From Eubacteriales Family XIII. Incertae Sedis bacterium (GTDB lineage: Bacteria; Bacillota; Clostridia; Peptostreptococcales; Anaerovoracaceae): DNA of 64,000 nt. The notes below the pieces were generated by a model that saw only the letters and a list, made by a program, of their open reading frames with translations, was not told the origin of the DNA and ran no database searches. Shown here piece after piece: positions 35,189 to 43,740 of this stretch. Positions within the stretch are counted from its first letter, which is position 1, and each line of letters opens with the position of its first letter. Made by a program: the position numbers and the translations under genes. The stretch spans positions 1 through 64,000 of the forward strand of contig JAISTV010000019.1 in NCBI GenBank assembly GCA_031272485.1. The letters are read 5' to 3'.

Positions 35189-35200
35189 TTTGCTTCCTCC

Positions 35201-35776
35201 TTATTCTTCCGCGTTCTCTTCGTCTGCGGGTTCTTCCTTCGTTTCTTCCGCGGCTTCCCCGGCCTTCTCTTCCGCAGCTTCTTCCGCCGCTTCCTCAGCC
35301 TTCTCTTCCGCAGCCTCTTCCGCCGCTTCCTCAGCCTTCTCGTCCGCCGCCTCTTCCGCTACGTCCGCGGCCTTCTCGTCCGCTGCGTCCTTCGCTTCCG
35401 CGTCCTTCTTGCTTGCCTTCTTCTTCGCTGCCGCCTTCTTCTCGATCTTATCGATGGCCTTGCCGCTGAGCTCTATGGCCTCAATCTGAATCTCCGTGTA
35501 GGGCTGTCTGTGTCCCTGCTTCTTGCGGTAGTCCTTCTTGGCCTTGAACTTGAATATGATGACCTTGTCCGCTTTCCCCTCGCCGGTGACCACGGCCTTA
35601 ACCGCCGCATTCTCCACGTAGGGGGTGCCCACCGTCAGGCTCTTCCCGTCGTTTACGGCCAGGACCTTGTCAATGGTCAGCTTCCCGCCGGCCTCTACGC
35701 CCAGCTTCTCGACGCGAAGTACGTCGCCCGCCTTGACCTTCTGCTGTTTCCCGCCGCTCTCAATAATTGCATACAT
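35201..35776 (-). CDS. rplU: 50S ribosomal protein L21 with long acidic C-terminal tail
   Basis: 191 residues from ATG at 35776 (GGAGG ahead). Residues 1-103 are ordinary L21: [48 protein letters not shown]. Residues 104-191 are an added tail: first Lys/Ala-rich, then imperfect repeats of [12 protein letters not shown] ending in EENAEE, with matching DNA repeats. Most L21 proteins end near residue 103. The tail is probably a surface-exposed disordered or helical arm on the 50S subunit. First of rplU-rpmA. Confidence 0.95.
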   Translation of the reverse strand: MYAIIESGGKQQKVKAGDVLRVEKLGVEAGGKLTIDKVLAVNDGKSLTVGTPYVENAAVKAVVTGEGKADKVIIFKFKAKKDYRKKQGHRQPYTEIQIEAIELSGKAIDKIEKKAAAKKKASKKDAEAKDAADEKAADVAEEAADEKAEEAAEEAAEEKAEEAAEEAAEEKAGEAAEETKEEPADEENAEE

Positions 35777-35789
35777 GATAAAATAAACC

Positions 35790-35868
35790 TCCTCTAACCG
35801 GCTCGCCATGGGGGCAAACGGAAGCGTTCCTCCGTTTTTCCTAAAGCCCTTTCTGTGCGGCTCACAGA
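35790..35868 (-). promoter_or_regulatory. structured 5' leader of rplU (possible L21 leader)
   Basis: Two hairpins can form on the minus strand: CTGTG-AGCCG-CACAG and AAACGGA-GGAACGCT-TCCGTTT. The position fits the autoregulatory L21 leader RNA of Bacillota, but I cannot confirm the consensus by eye. Confidence 0.4.
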
Positions 35869-35873
35869 TGGTT

Positions 35874-35903
35874 ATTTTAACACGCCCCTAAAACCCCTGT
35901 CAA
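35874..35903 (-). promoter_or_regulatory. promoter of rplU-rpmA inside the hisS 3' end
   Basis: TTGACA (35903-35898), 18-base spacer, TAAAAT (35879-35874) on the minus strand; the -10 overlaps the hisS stop codon (35879-35877). Confidence 0.6.
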
Positions 35904-37214
35904 CACCGAATTTTCAATGAATGCAGGAATTTTGTCGAAGGGGACCGTCTGGCTTTCTCCGGACTGCATGTCCTTTATGGAGAGCGTTCTTTCTGTGGTT
36001 TCCGTTTCTCCGAGGACAATGGCGTAGCGCACGCCGAGTTGGTTGGCGTAGCGCAGTTTCTTCTTCAGGGCGCCGCCTTCCGTGTACAGCAGGGTGTTCA
36101 GGCCTCCGGCGCGCAGGGCGGCGGAAACCTCTATGGCATACGCGGTGGCCCGCTCGTCCATGGGCAGCACTATGGCGGCCGCCGGCGTCTTGGCAGCCGG
36201 CTCGATTATGCCCAGCTCACGCAGTTTATAGAAGAGGCGCGAAAGGCCTATGGATATGCCCACGCCCGGCAGGTGCGTGCCCGTGTAGTGCTCCGCCAGA
36301 TTATCGTAGCGGCCGCCGGAACAGATGCTTCCCAGCTCCGGGTGCGCATCCAGCACGGTCTCGTACACGGTACCCGTGTAATAGTCCAGCCCGCGCGCAA
36401 TCTTCAGGTCTATGGCAAAGCCGCTCTCCGGCACGCCGAACGCGCGGATGCCGCGCACCAGCTCGCGCAGCTCCTCCAGCCCCTGCGTAAATTCCTCGTC
36501 CGTAATGCCCAGCGCGGCGAGGCGCTCCAGCACTTCGTCTGCTGCGCCGGTTATGCGCAGAAACGCCTGCAGCTTCTCCTGCTGCCCGCTGTCCACGCCC
36601 AGCTCGCTGAGGCCCGAGGCCAGCGCCTCAGCTGAAATCTTCTCGGATTTATCCACCAGCCGCAGAATCTCCGCCTTGCGCTCCGCCAGCCCCAGGCTGG
36701 CAAAGAAGCCGTTCAGCACCTTGCGGTTGTTCACCCGAATCGTGAACGCGCCGAAGTCAAGGCGCGTAAAGACCTCGTGGATTATGGCGGGAATCTCCGC
36801 GTCCGAGGTGGGGCTCTTCGTACCGATTATATCTATGTCGCACTGATAGAACTCGCGGAACCGCCCTGCCTGCGCGCGCTCAGCGCGGTGGACCTTGCCT
36901 ATGTGGTAACGGCGGAACGGGAACACCAGCTCGCCCTCGTGCTGCGCGGCGTAACGGGCCAGCGGCACCGTCAGGTCAAAGCGCATGACAAAGTCGTTCT
37001 TGCCGCGGGTAAACTCGTAGACCTGCTGCTCCGTCTCGCCGCCGCCTTTGGCCAGCAGCACGTCGCGCAGTTCCAGATCCGGCGTATCTATGGGCGCAAA
37101 CCCGTAGCGCTCATACACGCTCGTGATTATGCCTACAAGCCGCTGGAACTCTATCTGCTCCTGCGGCAGATACTCCGGAAAGCCGCTCGCGATTCTCGGT
37201 TTTACAGTGCTCAT
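35877..37214 (-). CDS. hisS: histidyl-tRNA synthetase
   Basis: 445 residues, class II synthetase charging tRNA-His. Motif 2 region [15 protein letters not shown], histidine-specific blocks [12 protein letters not shown] (HisA) and [11 protein letters not shown], motif 3 [12 protein letters not shown], and a C-terminal anticodon-binding domain from about 345. Stand-alone on the minus strand upstream of rplU. aspS, its common partner in Bacillota, is absent here. A strong palindrome (37237-37272) lies 22 bases before its start; it lacks T-box landmarks. Confidence 0.97.
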   Translation of the reverse strand: MSTVKPRIASGFPEYLPQEQIEFQRLVGIITSVYERYGFAPIDTPDLELRDVLLAKGGGETEQQVYEFTRGKNDFVMRFDLTVPLARYAAQHEGELVFPFRRYHIGKVHRAERAQAGRFREFYQCDIDIIGTKSPTSDAEIPAIIHEVFTRLDFGAFTIRVNNRKVLNGFFASLGLAERKAEILRLVDKSEKISAEALASGLSELGVDSGQQEKLQAFLRITGAADEVLERLAALGITDEEFTQGLEELRELVRGIRAFGVPESGFAIDLKIARGLDYYTGTVYETVLDAHPELGSICSGGRYDNLAEHYTGTHLPGVGISIGLSRLFYKLRELGIIEPAAKTPAAAIVLPMDERATAYAIEVSAALRAGGLNTLLYTEGGALKKKLRYANQLGVRYAIVLGETETTERTLSIKDMQSGESQTVPFDKIPAFIENSVLTGVLGAC

Positions 37215-37236
37215 GCCGTTCTCCTCTTCGTAAACT

Positions 37237-37272
37237 AAGTATTGGTGCCCGCACTCTGGGGCACCAATACTT
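37237..37272. promoter_or_regulatory. 14-bp-arm palindrome ahead of hisS
   Basis: AAGTATTGGTGCCC, 8-base loop, GGGCACCAATACTT. A possible promoter, TTGCAC-17-TAAAGT (-10 at 37274-37269), overlaps its right arm. It could be an operator or, less likely, a terminator, since no strong T-run follows on the minus strand. Confidence 0.5.
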
Positions 37273-37333
37273 TAACATTTCATGCTACTCTGTGCAAAGC
37301 ACTCTATGTCGGAAAATCGCTTAAGTGCGTACC

Positions 37334-37364
37334 TGGATTGCCGGAACAAGTCCGGCAATGACGG
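37334..37364 (+). repeat. dispersed palindromic repeat, copy 2
   Basis: TGGATTGCCGG-AACAAGT-CCGGCAATGACGG, same orientation as copy 1 and identical in its core to copy 3. It lies downstream of the sugar-binding lipoprotein gene, whose upstream side carries copies 3 and 4. Confidence 0.8.
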
Positions 37365-37413
37365 CTATAGCGCGCCGCAACTCGCGCTACGGGCGCGGGC
37401 CAGCAAGCGCAAC

Positions 37414-38472
37414 TTAGTATCCTGGGTATTCAGACGCATTGACGTAATCTACAATCTCCACGCCCAACGTGTGATCGCGTACTATCTTTTCTCCACCCAG
37501 GTAGCTGACCAGCGTGCGCATGGCCGTCTTAATCATGGCCGGGTCGTACGTGACCGAGAAGACGTCTATGTTCGCGATGATATTCGGGTAGGCCGCGTTC
37601 TCGTGCGTCCCGTCCAGCGCGCGGTACAGTTCCGACACGCCCTGCGAGGACCCCATGGCCATGGTGCTCGTCAGGAAGATGTCCTTCTTGGCCTGCTCCA
37701 CACCGTCACCCGCCAGCGCCTGCAGGATGCCCAGCGCCATCTCATCCGTATTTGCGAATACGTAGTGGTACTGCGCCAGTTCCTCCACGCTCTTTTCCGC
37801 AATCCATTCCGTGAAGATCTGCTGCGCCGCCGCGCGGTCGTTTTCCGCGCTGCGCGAATACACTATGTTCTCCGAAATCTGCTGCTCCGTCCAGCCGTTA
37901 TCCAGCAGGATGGCCGTAAAGCCCTTCTTTCGCGCGTCCGAATCCGCGGACGTGTCCGCCACCAGAACGAAAGTCTTGTCGCCCGGCTCCATGCCGTCGT
38001 TTATGAAACGCAGAGCTACTTCCTTGCCCACGCCCGTTATGTCGCCCTTGATATTGGCCACCACGTCGCTGTTTACCGCCTCGGTGTCGAATATCCGCTC
38101 AAACTGCAAGAACGGAATGCCGGAGTCCGCCAGCTTGCTCATGGAGGACTCGAGCGTCTTGTCGTACGGATAGACGATAACGCCCGCCGGCGGTGTGGTG
38201 GAAGCACAGATAGAGTCAATCTGCGCAATCTGATCCTTGGCCGAAGCGCTCGTGCGAACCTCCGCCGTTATGCCGCCCGTCATGGCGGCCGCCTCTTCCT
38301 GCGCGTACTTAACCACGGCCGCGTCCCAGCCAGCCGCTGCCTCCGGAACGAGCACGATAATCTGCCCCTCGGTCACTATGGGCTGGTTCGCTTTCTCGTC
38401 CTTGCAGCCGGCGAGGAGCAGGCCGAGGACGAGGATAAGTGCCAAACTTAGCGAAAGTACTTTCTTTTTCAT
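37414..38472 (-). CDS. sugar-type ABC substrate-binding lipoprotein, no transporter genes nearby
   Basis: 352 residues. Lipoprotein signal with lipobox LLLAGC (C about 23), then a Peripla_BP_4 (ribose/galactose-binding) fold: IIVLVPEAAAGWDAAVVKYAQEEAAAM, IDSICASTTPPAGVIVYPYD, the GIPFLQFERIFD strand, GDKTFVLVADTSADSDARKKGF and VFANTDEMALGILQALAG. It would bind a sugar or polyol outside the membrane. No permease or ATPase gene adjoins it, so it uses components encoded elsewhere or serves sensing. It follows an oxidoreductase and an isomerase on the same strand but is separated from them by palindromic repeats. Confidence 0.88.
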   Translation of the reverse strand: MKKKVLSLSLALILVLGLLLAGCKDEKANQPIVTEGQIIVLVPEAAAGWDAAVVKYAQEEAAAMTGGITAEVRTSASAKDQIAQIDSICASTTPPAGVIVYPYDKTLESSMSKLADSGIPFLQFERIFDTEAVNSDVVANIKGDITGVGKEVALRFINDGMEPGDKTFVLVADTSADSDARKKGFTAILLDNGWTEQQISENIVYSRSAENDRAAAQQIFTEWIAEKSVEELAQYHYVFANTDEMALGILQALAGDGVEQAKKDIFLTSTMAMGSSQGVSELYRALDGTHENAAYPNIIANIDVFSVTYDPAMIKTAMRTLVSYLGGEKIVRDHTLGVEIVDYVNASEYPGY

Positions 38473-38500
38473 TTTTCCCTCCCAATCATAATTACACTTC

Positions 38501-38557
38501 TGGATTGCCGGAACAAGTCCGGCAATGACGTCGTTTGTTTGTCCGGCAATGACGTCG
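38501..38557 (+). repeat. dispersed palindromic repeat, copies 3 and 4 (one full, one half)
   Basis: The full unit TGGATTGCCGG-AACAAGT-CCGGCAATGACG occupies 38501-38530. A second right half, GTCCGGCAATGACGTCG, is at 38541-38557, running up to the stop of the oxidoreductase gene. Confidence 0.8.
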
Positions 38558-39709
38558 CTACATATCTATCCAGCTGCTGTCCGCTTTTGCGCTGCTTATT
38601 ACCGCGTGTACGAACTTTACGCCTTCCAGACCTTCCCGGACGGACGGGAAATCCAAATCCGCCGGATCCGGCGCAAGGCCGGCTTTCTTCTTAATAATCG
38701 TGGAAACCACGTTCCGGTAGATGTTCGCGAATGCCACGTACATGCCCTCCGGATGGCCGCCCGGAAGACGGGATGCCGCGCCGGCCGCCTCTGTTATATA
38801 GCCCGTGCCGCGCGAGAGAATCTGCACCGCGCCGCCCTTAGGCGTATATTTCAAATAGTCCGGATAGTGCTGCTCCCACTCTATGGCGCCCTCGGTGCCG
38901 TACACCCGCGCGATAAGCCCGTTGAGCTTGCCGGCCGCCACCTGCGAACACCAGTATCCGCCGTTCACGCCGTTCTCATACTCCACTATGATGTTCGAGT
39001 TCAAATCCAGCGCCCGCCCGTACGTGTTAACCGTGGACAGCAGCCGCTTAATCTTAAGCCCCGTCAGGTAGCTGATCATGTTCTCCATGTGCGTGCCTAT
39101 GTCGCCCACGGAGTTGGATATGCCGGATTTAGCCGGGTCCGTCCGCCAGACCGCGTCGTTCTTCTGTTTCCCGCGGTTCTCGGCGCTCAGCTCGTCTAAG
39201 AGCCAATCCTGCACGTACTCGGCGTTTACCGCCACAATCTCCCCGAGCTTCCCGGAAAGAATCATTTCCCGCGCCACCTTGACCATGGTATAGCCCGTGT
39301 AGGTGTAGGTCACGCCGAAAACGAGGTCCTTTTCCTCCGCGAGCTTAACCAGCTCCTCCGCCTCGCTCACCTCGAAGCACAGCGGCTTGTCGCACACAAC
39401 GTGTATGCCCGCCTCGAGGAACGCCTTGCAGATATCGTAATGCGTGTTGTTGGGCGTAGTAACGCTCACGAAGTCTATCCCGTCCGGCCGCGCCGCTTCC
39501 GCCGCCGCCATGGCCTTATAGTCCGCGTACGTGCGCTCCGGCGCTATGCCGTAGGCCTCCGCCGTCAGCCGGTTCTTCTCTTCGCGCGAGGAAAAACACC
39601 CGCAGACGAGCTCCACCCGCGTGTCAAATCCTATGGCTTTGCGGTGCACCTCGCCTATGAAGGCCTCCAGCGACCCGCCCACCATTCCGTATTTAATCTC
39701 TTTTGCCAT
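38558..39709 (-). CDS. Gfo/Idh/MocA family oxidoreductase
   Basis: 383 residues. N-terminal Rossmann fold (IKYGMVGGSLEAFIGEVHRKA), an ADYKAMAAAEAARPDGIDFVSVTTPNNTHYDICKAFLEAGIHVVCDKPLCF core with the catalytic Lys in CDKP, a YTYTGYTMVKVAREMI strand, then the C-terminal alpha/beta dehydrogenase domain with SGISNSVGDIGTHMENM. NAD(P)-dependent oxidation of a sugar or inositol ring is typical. It lies 21 bases after the TIM-barrel isomerase gene, a common pairing in polyol catabolism. Exact substrate unknown. Confidence 0.9.
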   Translation of the reverse strand: MAKEIKYGMVGGSLEAFIGEVHRKAIGFDTRVELVCGCFSSREEKNRLTAEAYGIAPERTYADYKAMAAAEAARPDGIDFVSVTTPNNTHYDICKAFLEAGIHVVCDKPLCFEVSEAEELVKLAEEKDLVFGVTYTYTGYTMVKVAREMILSGKLGEIVAVNAEYVQDWLLDELSAENRGKQKNDAVWRTDPAKSGISNSVGDIGTHMENMISYLTGLKIKRLLSTVNTYGRALDLNSNIIVEYENGVNGGYWCSQVAAGKLNGLIARVYGTEGAIEWEQHYPDYLKYTPKGGAVQILSRGTGYITEAAGAASRLPGGHPEGMYVAFANIYRNVVSTIIKKKAGLAPDPADLDFPSVREGLEGVKFVHAVISSAKADSSWIDM

Positions 39710-39730
39710 AGCTCCCTTCCCTTATCGCAA

Positions 39731-40726
39731 TCAGTTCGCGATTGCGGCGTCGAACTTGACATCCGACGGCTTAAAATCCACCTTCCGGACAAAGACCGCC
39801 GCCTCGGTCGCGCCATCCACGCGATCCATACCGGAATCCTCCCACTCGACGGACAGCGGTCCGTCGTATCCGTACGCGTTGAGCGCGCGGATAATCTCCT
39901 CAAAGTTTACGTCTCCGTGGCCGAGCGAGCGGAAGTTCCACCCGCGCCTGAGGTCACCGAACTCTATGTGCGAGCCCAGCAGCCCCGTCCGGCCGTCGAG
40001 CGTCACCGAAACGTCCTTCATATGCACGTGGTACACGCGCCCCATGGCCAGGAAGTCCTGCAGGAACAGATGCGGCTGCACCCCCTGCCACAGCAGGTGG
40101 CTCGGGTCGAAGTTCAGCCCGAACTCCGGCCAGTCCGCAAACTTCTCCAGCAGTTTCTTGGTCGAATAATAATCGAAGGCAATCTCGCCGGGGTGCACCT
40201 CAAAGGCGAACTTGACGCCCTGCTTGCGAAACTCCGCCAGAATGGGCGTCCAAAGCCGCACCACCTCGTCAAACCCTTCCTCGATCTGCGCCTCCGTGGT
40301 CTGCGGAAACGAGTAGAACCACTTCCATATGGGCGAACCGGTAAACCCCGTCACGACGGGCACGCCGAGCCTTTTCGCCACGAGGGGCACCTTCATCATG
40401 GTCTCTATGCCCCACTGCCTTATGGCCGCGGAATCTCCTGCCAGCGCCGCCGGCGCGAAGTTATTCAGCCGCGGGTCCGGCGCGTCTCCCACGCACTGGC
40501 CTATGATATGGCTGCATACGGCCGTAATCTTCAGCTCGCTCTTTTCCGCCACATCCAGCACATGCTGCACAAAAGCGTCGTCCGTGGCGGCCTTATCCAG
40601 GTCGAAACCGTTCACCCACGTGGCAAGCTCTATGCCGTCGTACCCCATTTTCTTAACGAGCGGGCACAGTTCCTCATACGGAATATCCGCCCACTGACTC
40701 GTGCACAAAGTTACCGGTCTGCCCAT
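39731..40726 (-). CDS. xylose isomerase-like TIM-barrel sugar isomerase/epimerase
   Basis: 331 residues of the AP_endonuc_2/xylose isomerase-like fold. Metal-ligand strands are visible: FEVHPGEIAFD, LNFDPSHLLWQGV, YHVHMKDV and the closing LSVEWEDSGMDR. Such enzymes isomerise or epimerise ketoses or inosose derivatives. It lies 9 bases after the recA stop with its own GGAGG site, so it may be read through from recA, and precedes the Gfo/Idh/MocA gene. Together they look like a two-step sugar/polyol module. Confidence 0.9.
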   Translation of the reverse strand: MGRPVTLCTSQWADIPYEELCPLVKKMGYDGIELATWVNGFDLDKAATDDAFVQHVLDVAEKSELKITAVCSHIIGQCVGDAPDPRLNNFAPAALAGDSAAIRQWGIETMMKVPLVAKRLGVPVVTGFTGSPIWKWFYSFPQTTEAQIEEGFDEVVRLWTPILAEFRKQGVKFAFEVHPGEIAFDYYSTKKLLEKFADWPEFGLNFDPSHLLWQGVQPHLFLQDFLAMGRVYHVHMKDVSVTLDGRTGLLGSHIEFGDLRRGWNFRSLGHGDVNFEEIIRALNAYGYDGPLSVEWEDSGMDRVDGATEAAVFVRKVDFKPSDVKFDAAIAN

Positions 40727-40735
40727 GGCACCCTC

Positions 40736-41806
40736 CTATTCGTCTTCGAGTATCACACCGTCCTCATCTACGCGCACGGGCGCTTCCGCCGGCGCCTGCC
40801 CGCTGCCCTTGATGTTCAGCTTCTCGTACGTAGCCTTCTCAATCCGGGCCGCTATGTCCGGGTTATCCTTCAGGAACGTCTTGACATTCTCGCGTCCCTG
40901 CCCGATCCGGTCGCCGTCGTAGCTGTACCACGACCCGGCCTTCTCGATTACGTTCACGTTCGTGGCGCAGTCCACCAGGTCGCCGAGCTTGGATATGCCC
41001 TCGCCGTACATGATGTCAAACTCCGCCTGCTTAAACGGCGGCGCCACCTTGTTTTTGACGATCTTGGCCCGCGTTCTGTTGCCAATGATCTGGTCGCCGG
41101 ATTTTATGGACTCCGACTTCCGCACGTCTATGCGCATGCTGCTGAAGAACTTGAGCGCGCGGCCGCCGGTGGTCACCTCGGGATTTCCGTAGATGACGCC
41201 CACCTTCTCGCGCAGCTGGTTGATAAAAATCGCGCAGGTGTTCGAGCGGCTGATGGCGCCCGCGAGCTTTCTAAGCGCCTGCGACATGAGCCGCGCGTGC
41301 ATGCCCATATGCGAGTCGCCCATCTCGCCCTGAATCTCCGCCTTGGGGACGAGCGCGGCGACCGAGTCCACCACGACCACGTCTATGGCGCCGCTGCGGA
41401 CGAGCATCTCGCAGATTTCCAGCGCCTGCTCGCCGGTGTCCGGCTGCGAAACAAGCAGCTCATCCACATCCACGCCGAGCTGTCCGGCGTACGTGGGGTC
41501 AAGCGCGTGCTCCGCGTCGATAAACGCGGCTTTCCCGCCGAGCTTCTGCGCCTCGGCTATGATGTGCAGCGTGAGGGTGGTCTTACCGGAAGACTCCGGA
41601 CCGAACACCTCGATAATACGTCCGCGCGGCACGCCGCCTATGCCCGTGGCTATGTCCAAGCTCACGGATCCCGTGGGGATGGCTTCCACCGCCCCTATGG
41701 CGCCCTCGTCTCCGAGCCGCATTATGGCGCCCTTTCCGAACTGCTTCTGGATCTGGGCCAGCGCCGCGTCTAATGCTTTTTCTCTTTCATCTTTTCCTAC
41801 TGCCAT
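40736..41806 (-). CDS. recA: recombinase RecA
   Basis: 356 residues. Walker [10 protein letters not shown] at 69-77, Walker B with [12 protein letters not shown], loop L2 region [19 protein letters not shown], and the family strand [17 protein letters not shown]. The C-terminus is short and acidic ([10 protein letters not shown]). Forms the ATP-dependent filament for strand exchange and LexA cleavage. Downstream of pgsA and cinA, but with a strong promoter of its own and a possible LexA box in the leader. Confidence 0.98.
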   Translation of the reverse strand: MAVGKDEREKALDAALAQIQKQFGKGAIMRLGDEGAIGAVEAIPTGSVSLDIATGIGGVPRGRIIEVFGPESSGKTTLTLHIIAEAQKLGGKAAFIDAEHALDPTYAGQLGVDVDELLVSQPDTGEQALEICEMLVRSGAIDVVVVDSVAALVPKAEIQGEMGDSHMGMHARLMSQALRKLAGAISRSNTCAIFINQLREKVGVIYGNPEVTTGGRALKFFSSMRIDVRKSESIKSGDQIIGNRTRAKIVKNKVAPPFKQAEFDIMYGEGISKLGDLVDCATNVNVIEKAGSWYSYDGDRIGQGRENVKTFLKDNPDIAARIEKATYEKLNIKGSGQAPAEAPVRVDEDGVILEDE

Positions 41807-41823
41807 TAAAAAACCTCCGGTCT

Positions 41824-41835
41824 ATACATATGTTC
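41824..41835. promoter_or_regulatory. possible LexA (SOS) box before recA
   Basis: The minus strand reads GAAC-ATAT-GTAT; the Bacillota LexA consensus is GAACNNNNGTTC, so the left half is perfect and the right half is off. It lies between promoter and start codon, where a repressor would act. Confidence 0.4.
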
Positions 41836-41900
41836 TCAATACCCTTCTCCCATTCTACCCCGAATCGGAACGCCCGTCAACCGGAATTCCAACAAAACAG

Positions 41901-41928
41901 ATTTTACCATAAATTCCGCATTTGTCAA
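41901..41928 (-). promoter_or_regulatory. SigA promoter of recA
   Basis: TTGACA (41928-41923), 16-base spacer ending in TGG (extended -10), TAAAAT (41906-41901) on the minus strand, just beyond the cinA stop. Confidence 0.7.
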
Positions 41929-41935
41929 TACCTTT

Positions 41936-43177
41936 TTATAGCTGCCTTAAAAGCGCCTTATTCAGCAAATCCAGCATGGCGAGGACAAAAATGTTTCTAT
42001 TCCACTGCCGGCCTCTATCCCTGGTCTCGAACGGCAGCGTAATCACCATGCCTTTTTGCGCCAGCGAAATCCAGCAGGAGCCTACCGGCTTCGCCTCCGA
42101 ACCGCCGTCCGGCCCCGCAACCCCGGTTACCGCCACCGCGTAGTCCGCGCCGGTCCGGGCCTTGACGCCCGTGGCCATGGCGGAGGCCACTTCCTCGCTC
42201 ACCGCGCCGTGCTTTTCTATGAGCGCCGCCGGCACGCCCAGCAGCTCCGTCTTCATTTCGTTGCTGTACGTCACGAGCCCCGCGAGGTAGCTCGCGCTCA
42301 TGCCGGGCACAGACAGAATCCGCTCGGCGAACATGCCGCCCGTGCAAGACTCCGCGGACGCCAGCGTCCCGCCGCACGCGAGCAGCCTGGACGCCACCAC
42401 TTCGTGCAGCTCCTGGTCCTCCGTGCTGTACAGGTACTTGCCCGCAATCTGGTATATCTTATCTATGGTCTCCTGCACCGCCACCGCGGCCTCCTCTACG
42501 GTAGCCCGCTTGCTCGCCACGCGCACGCTCACCTCGCCCTCCTTGGCGTAGGTGGCCACCGTGGGGTCCGTCTGACCCTCAATGACCGGCGCGAGCTTGG
42601 TCTCCAGCGTCGACTCGCCTATCCCGTAGAACCGGAGCACCTTGTTGTAGATAGAAGCGTTCGTCTTTTCCGTGAGCCACGGCCGCACCCACTTCTCGTA
42701 CAGGTGCTTGAGCTCCCGCGGCGGCCCCGGCAGCGCTATGACCGCCTTGCCGTCTTTCTCCAGGCAGAACCCCGGCGCCGTGCCCACCTCGTTGTAGTAG
42801 ATCCGGCACCCCGCCGGCAGGTAGGCCTGCTTGCGGTTGTTCTCCGTCATCTCGTTTCCGAACCGCTTGAAAAACCCCTCTATGTCCGCCAGCGCCTTTT
42901 CGTCTAACACCAGCTCCGCCCCTAAAACGTCGGCAATGATTTCTTTGGTAAGGTCGTCCTGGGTGGGGCCGAGCCCTCCTGTCGCCACCACTATGTCTGA
43001 CTGCGCGAGTGTCTCCGCGAGAAGCGCCCGCATACGCCCTTCATTGTCGCCTACCACATGGTGATATAAGACGTCCACGCCGGCCATCTGCAACTGCTGC
43101 GAGAGCCAGGCCGCGTTGGTGTTTACGATTTGTCCGAACAGTAGTTCTGTGCCCACACACAGGATGCTTGCTTTCAT
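41936..43177 (-). CDS. cinA: CinA: nicotinamide mononucleotide deamidase / competence-damage protein
   Basis: 413 residues. The N-terminal MoCF-like domain (1-170) has ILCVGTELLFGQIVNTNAAWLSQQL and VATGGLGPTQDDLTKE; the C-terminal PncC domain (about 255-413) has LASAESCTGGMFAERI, SYLAGLVTYSNEMKTELLGV and VAVTGVAGPDGGSEAKPVG. PncC domains deamidate NMN back to nicotinate mononucleotide for NAD recycling. It sits in the classical pgsA-cinA-recA order, 4 bases after pgsA. Confidence 0.96.
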   Translation of the reverse strand: MKASILCVGTELLFGQIVNTNAAWLSQQLQMAGVDVLYHHVVGDNEGRMRALLAETLAQSDIVVATGGLGPTQDDLTKEIIADVLGAELVLDEKALADIEGFFKRFGNEMTENNRKQAYLPAGCRIYYNEVGTAPGFCLEKDGKAVIALPGPPRELKHLYEKWVRPWLTEKTNASIYNKVLRFYGIGESTLETKLAPVIEGQTDPTVATYAKEGEVSVRVASKRATVEEAAVAVQETIDKIYQIAGKYLYSTEDQELHEVVASRLLACGGTLASAESCTGGMFAERILSVPGMSASYLAGLVTYSNEMKTELLGVPAALIEKHGAVSEEVASAMATGVKARTGADYAVAVTGVAGPDGGSEAKPVGSCWISLAQKGMVITLPFETRDRGRQWNRNIFVLAMLDLLNKALLRQL

Positions 43178-43181
43178 GTGT

Positions 43182-43715
43182 CTACCTCTTCATACTGAGC
43201 GCGGCGCGGTTTTTCACCATGTACTCTATTCCGGAGTACACCGTGAGCGCCACCGCCACCCAGAGCATAATCTGATCCATGGGGACGTGGATGTACGAAA
43301 ACGGCCAGTTCTTGAGCAGGATGAGGATTATGGCCACCATCTGCGTGACCGTCTTGACCTTGCCCGACCAGCCCGCCGCTATGACCACGCCGTCGCTGGC
43401 CGCCACGCTGCGCAGGCCCGTTATGGCGAACTCGCGCGCGAGGATGAGGATGACCATCCAGCTCGGTACGAGTTTGAGTTCCACGAAGCACACGAGCGCC
43501 GAGACCACGAGCAGCTTGTCCGCGAGCGGGTCCATGAGCTTGCCGAAGTTGGTTACCAGGTTCTTGGCCCGGGCGATTTTTCCGTCGAGCATGTCTGTTA
43601 AGGACGCCACGATAAACACCCCCGCCGCCGCGTAGGTGTGGTCCGTCATGAGCAGAACGATAAATACCGGGATGAGCGCCACACGCAGGAGCGTGAGCGC
43701 GTTCGGGAGATTCAT
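43182..43715 (-). CDS. pgsA: CDP-diacylglycerol-glycerol-3-phosphate phosphatidyltransferase
   Basis: 177 residues, about five membrane helices. The CDP-alcohol phosphotransferase motif DG-x2-AR-x8-G-x3-D-x3-D is present as DMLDGKIARAKNLVTNFGKL followed by MDPLADK (residues about 41-67), with the metal-binding aspartates intact. Makes phosphatidylglycerolphosphate, the first step to phosphatidylglycerol and cardiolipin. Between rimO (25 bases upstream) and cinA. Confidence 0.96.
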   Translation of the reverse strand: MNLPNALTLLRVALIPVFIVLLMTDHTYAAAGVFIVASLTDMLDGKIARAKNLVTNFGKLMDPLADKLLVVSALVCFVELKLVPSWMVILILAREFAITGLRSVAASDGVVIAAGWSGKVKTVTQMVAIILILLKNWPFSYIHVPMDQIMLWVAVALTVYSGIEYMVKNRAALSMKR

Positions 43716-43740
43716 AAATGGCCCCTGTCCTTTCGAAGTT

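Noticed and set aside
37215-37413. T-box riboswitch before hisS
   Set aside because: No AGTA loop, no T-box sequence and no terminator/antiterminator pair; only one symmetrical palindrome is seen.
39401-41773. 790-codon plus-strand ORF opposite the oxidoreductase, isomerase and recA
   Set aside because: Antisense shadow with no recognisable domain; similar long shadows lie opposite the FIST/kinase genes, asd/dapB, ackA and the pilin gene.
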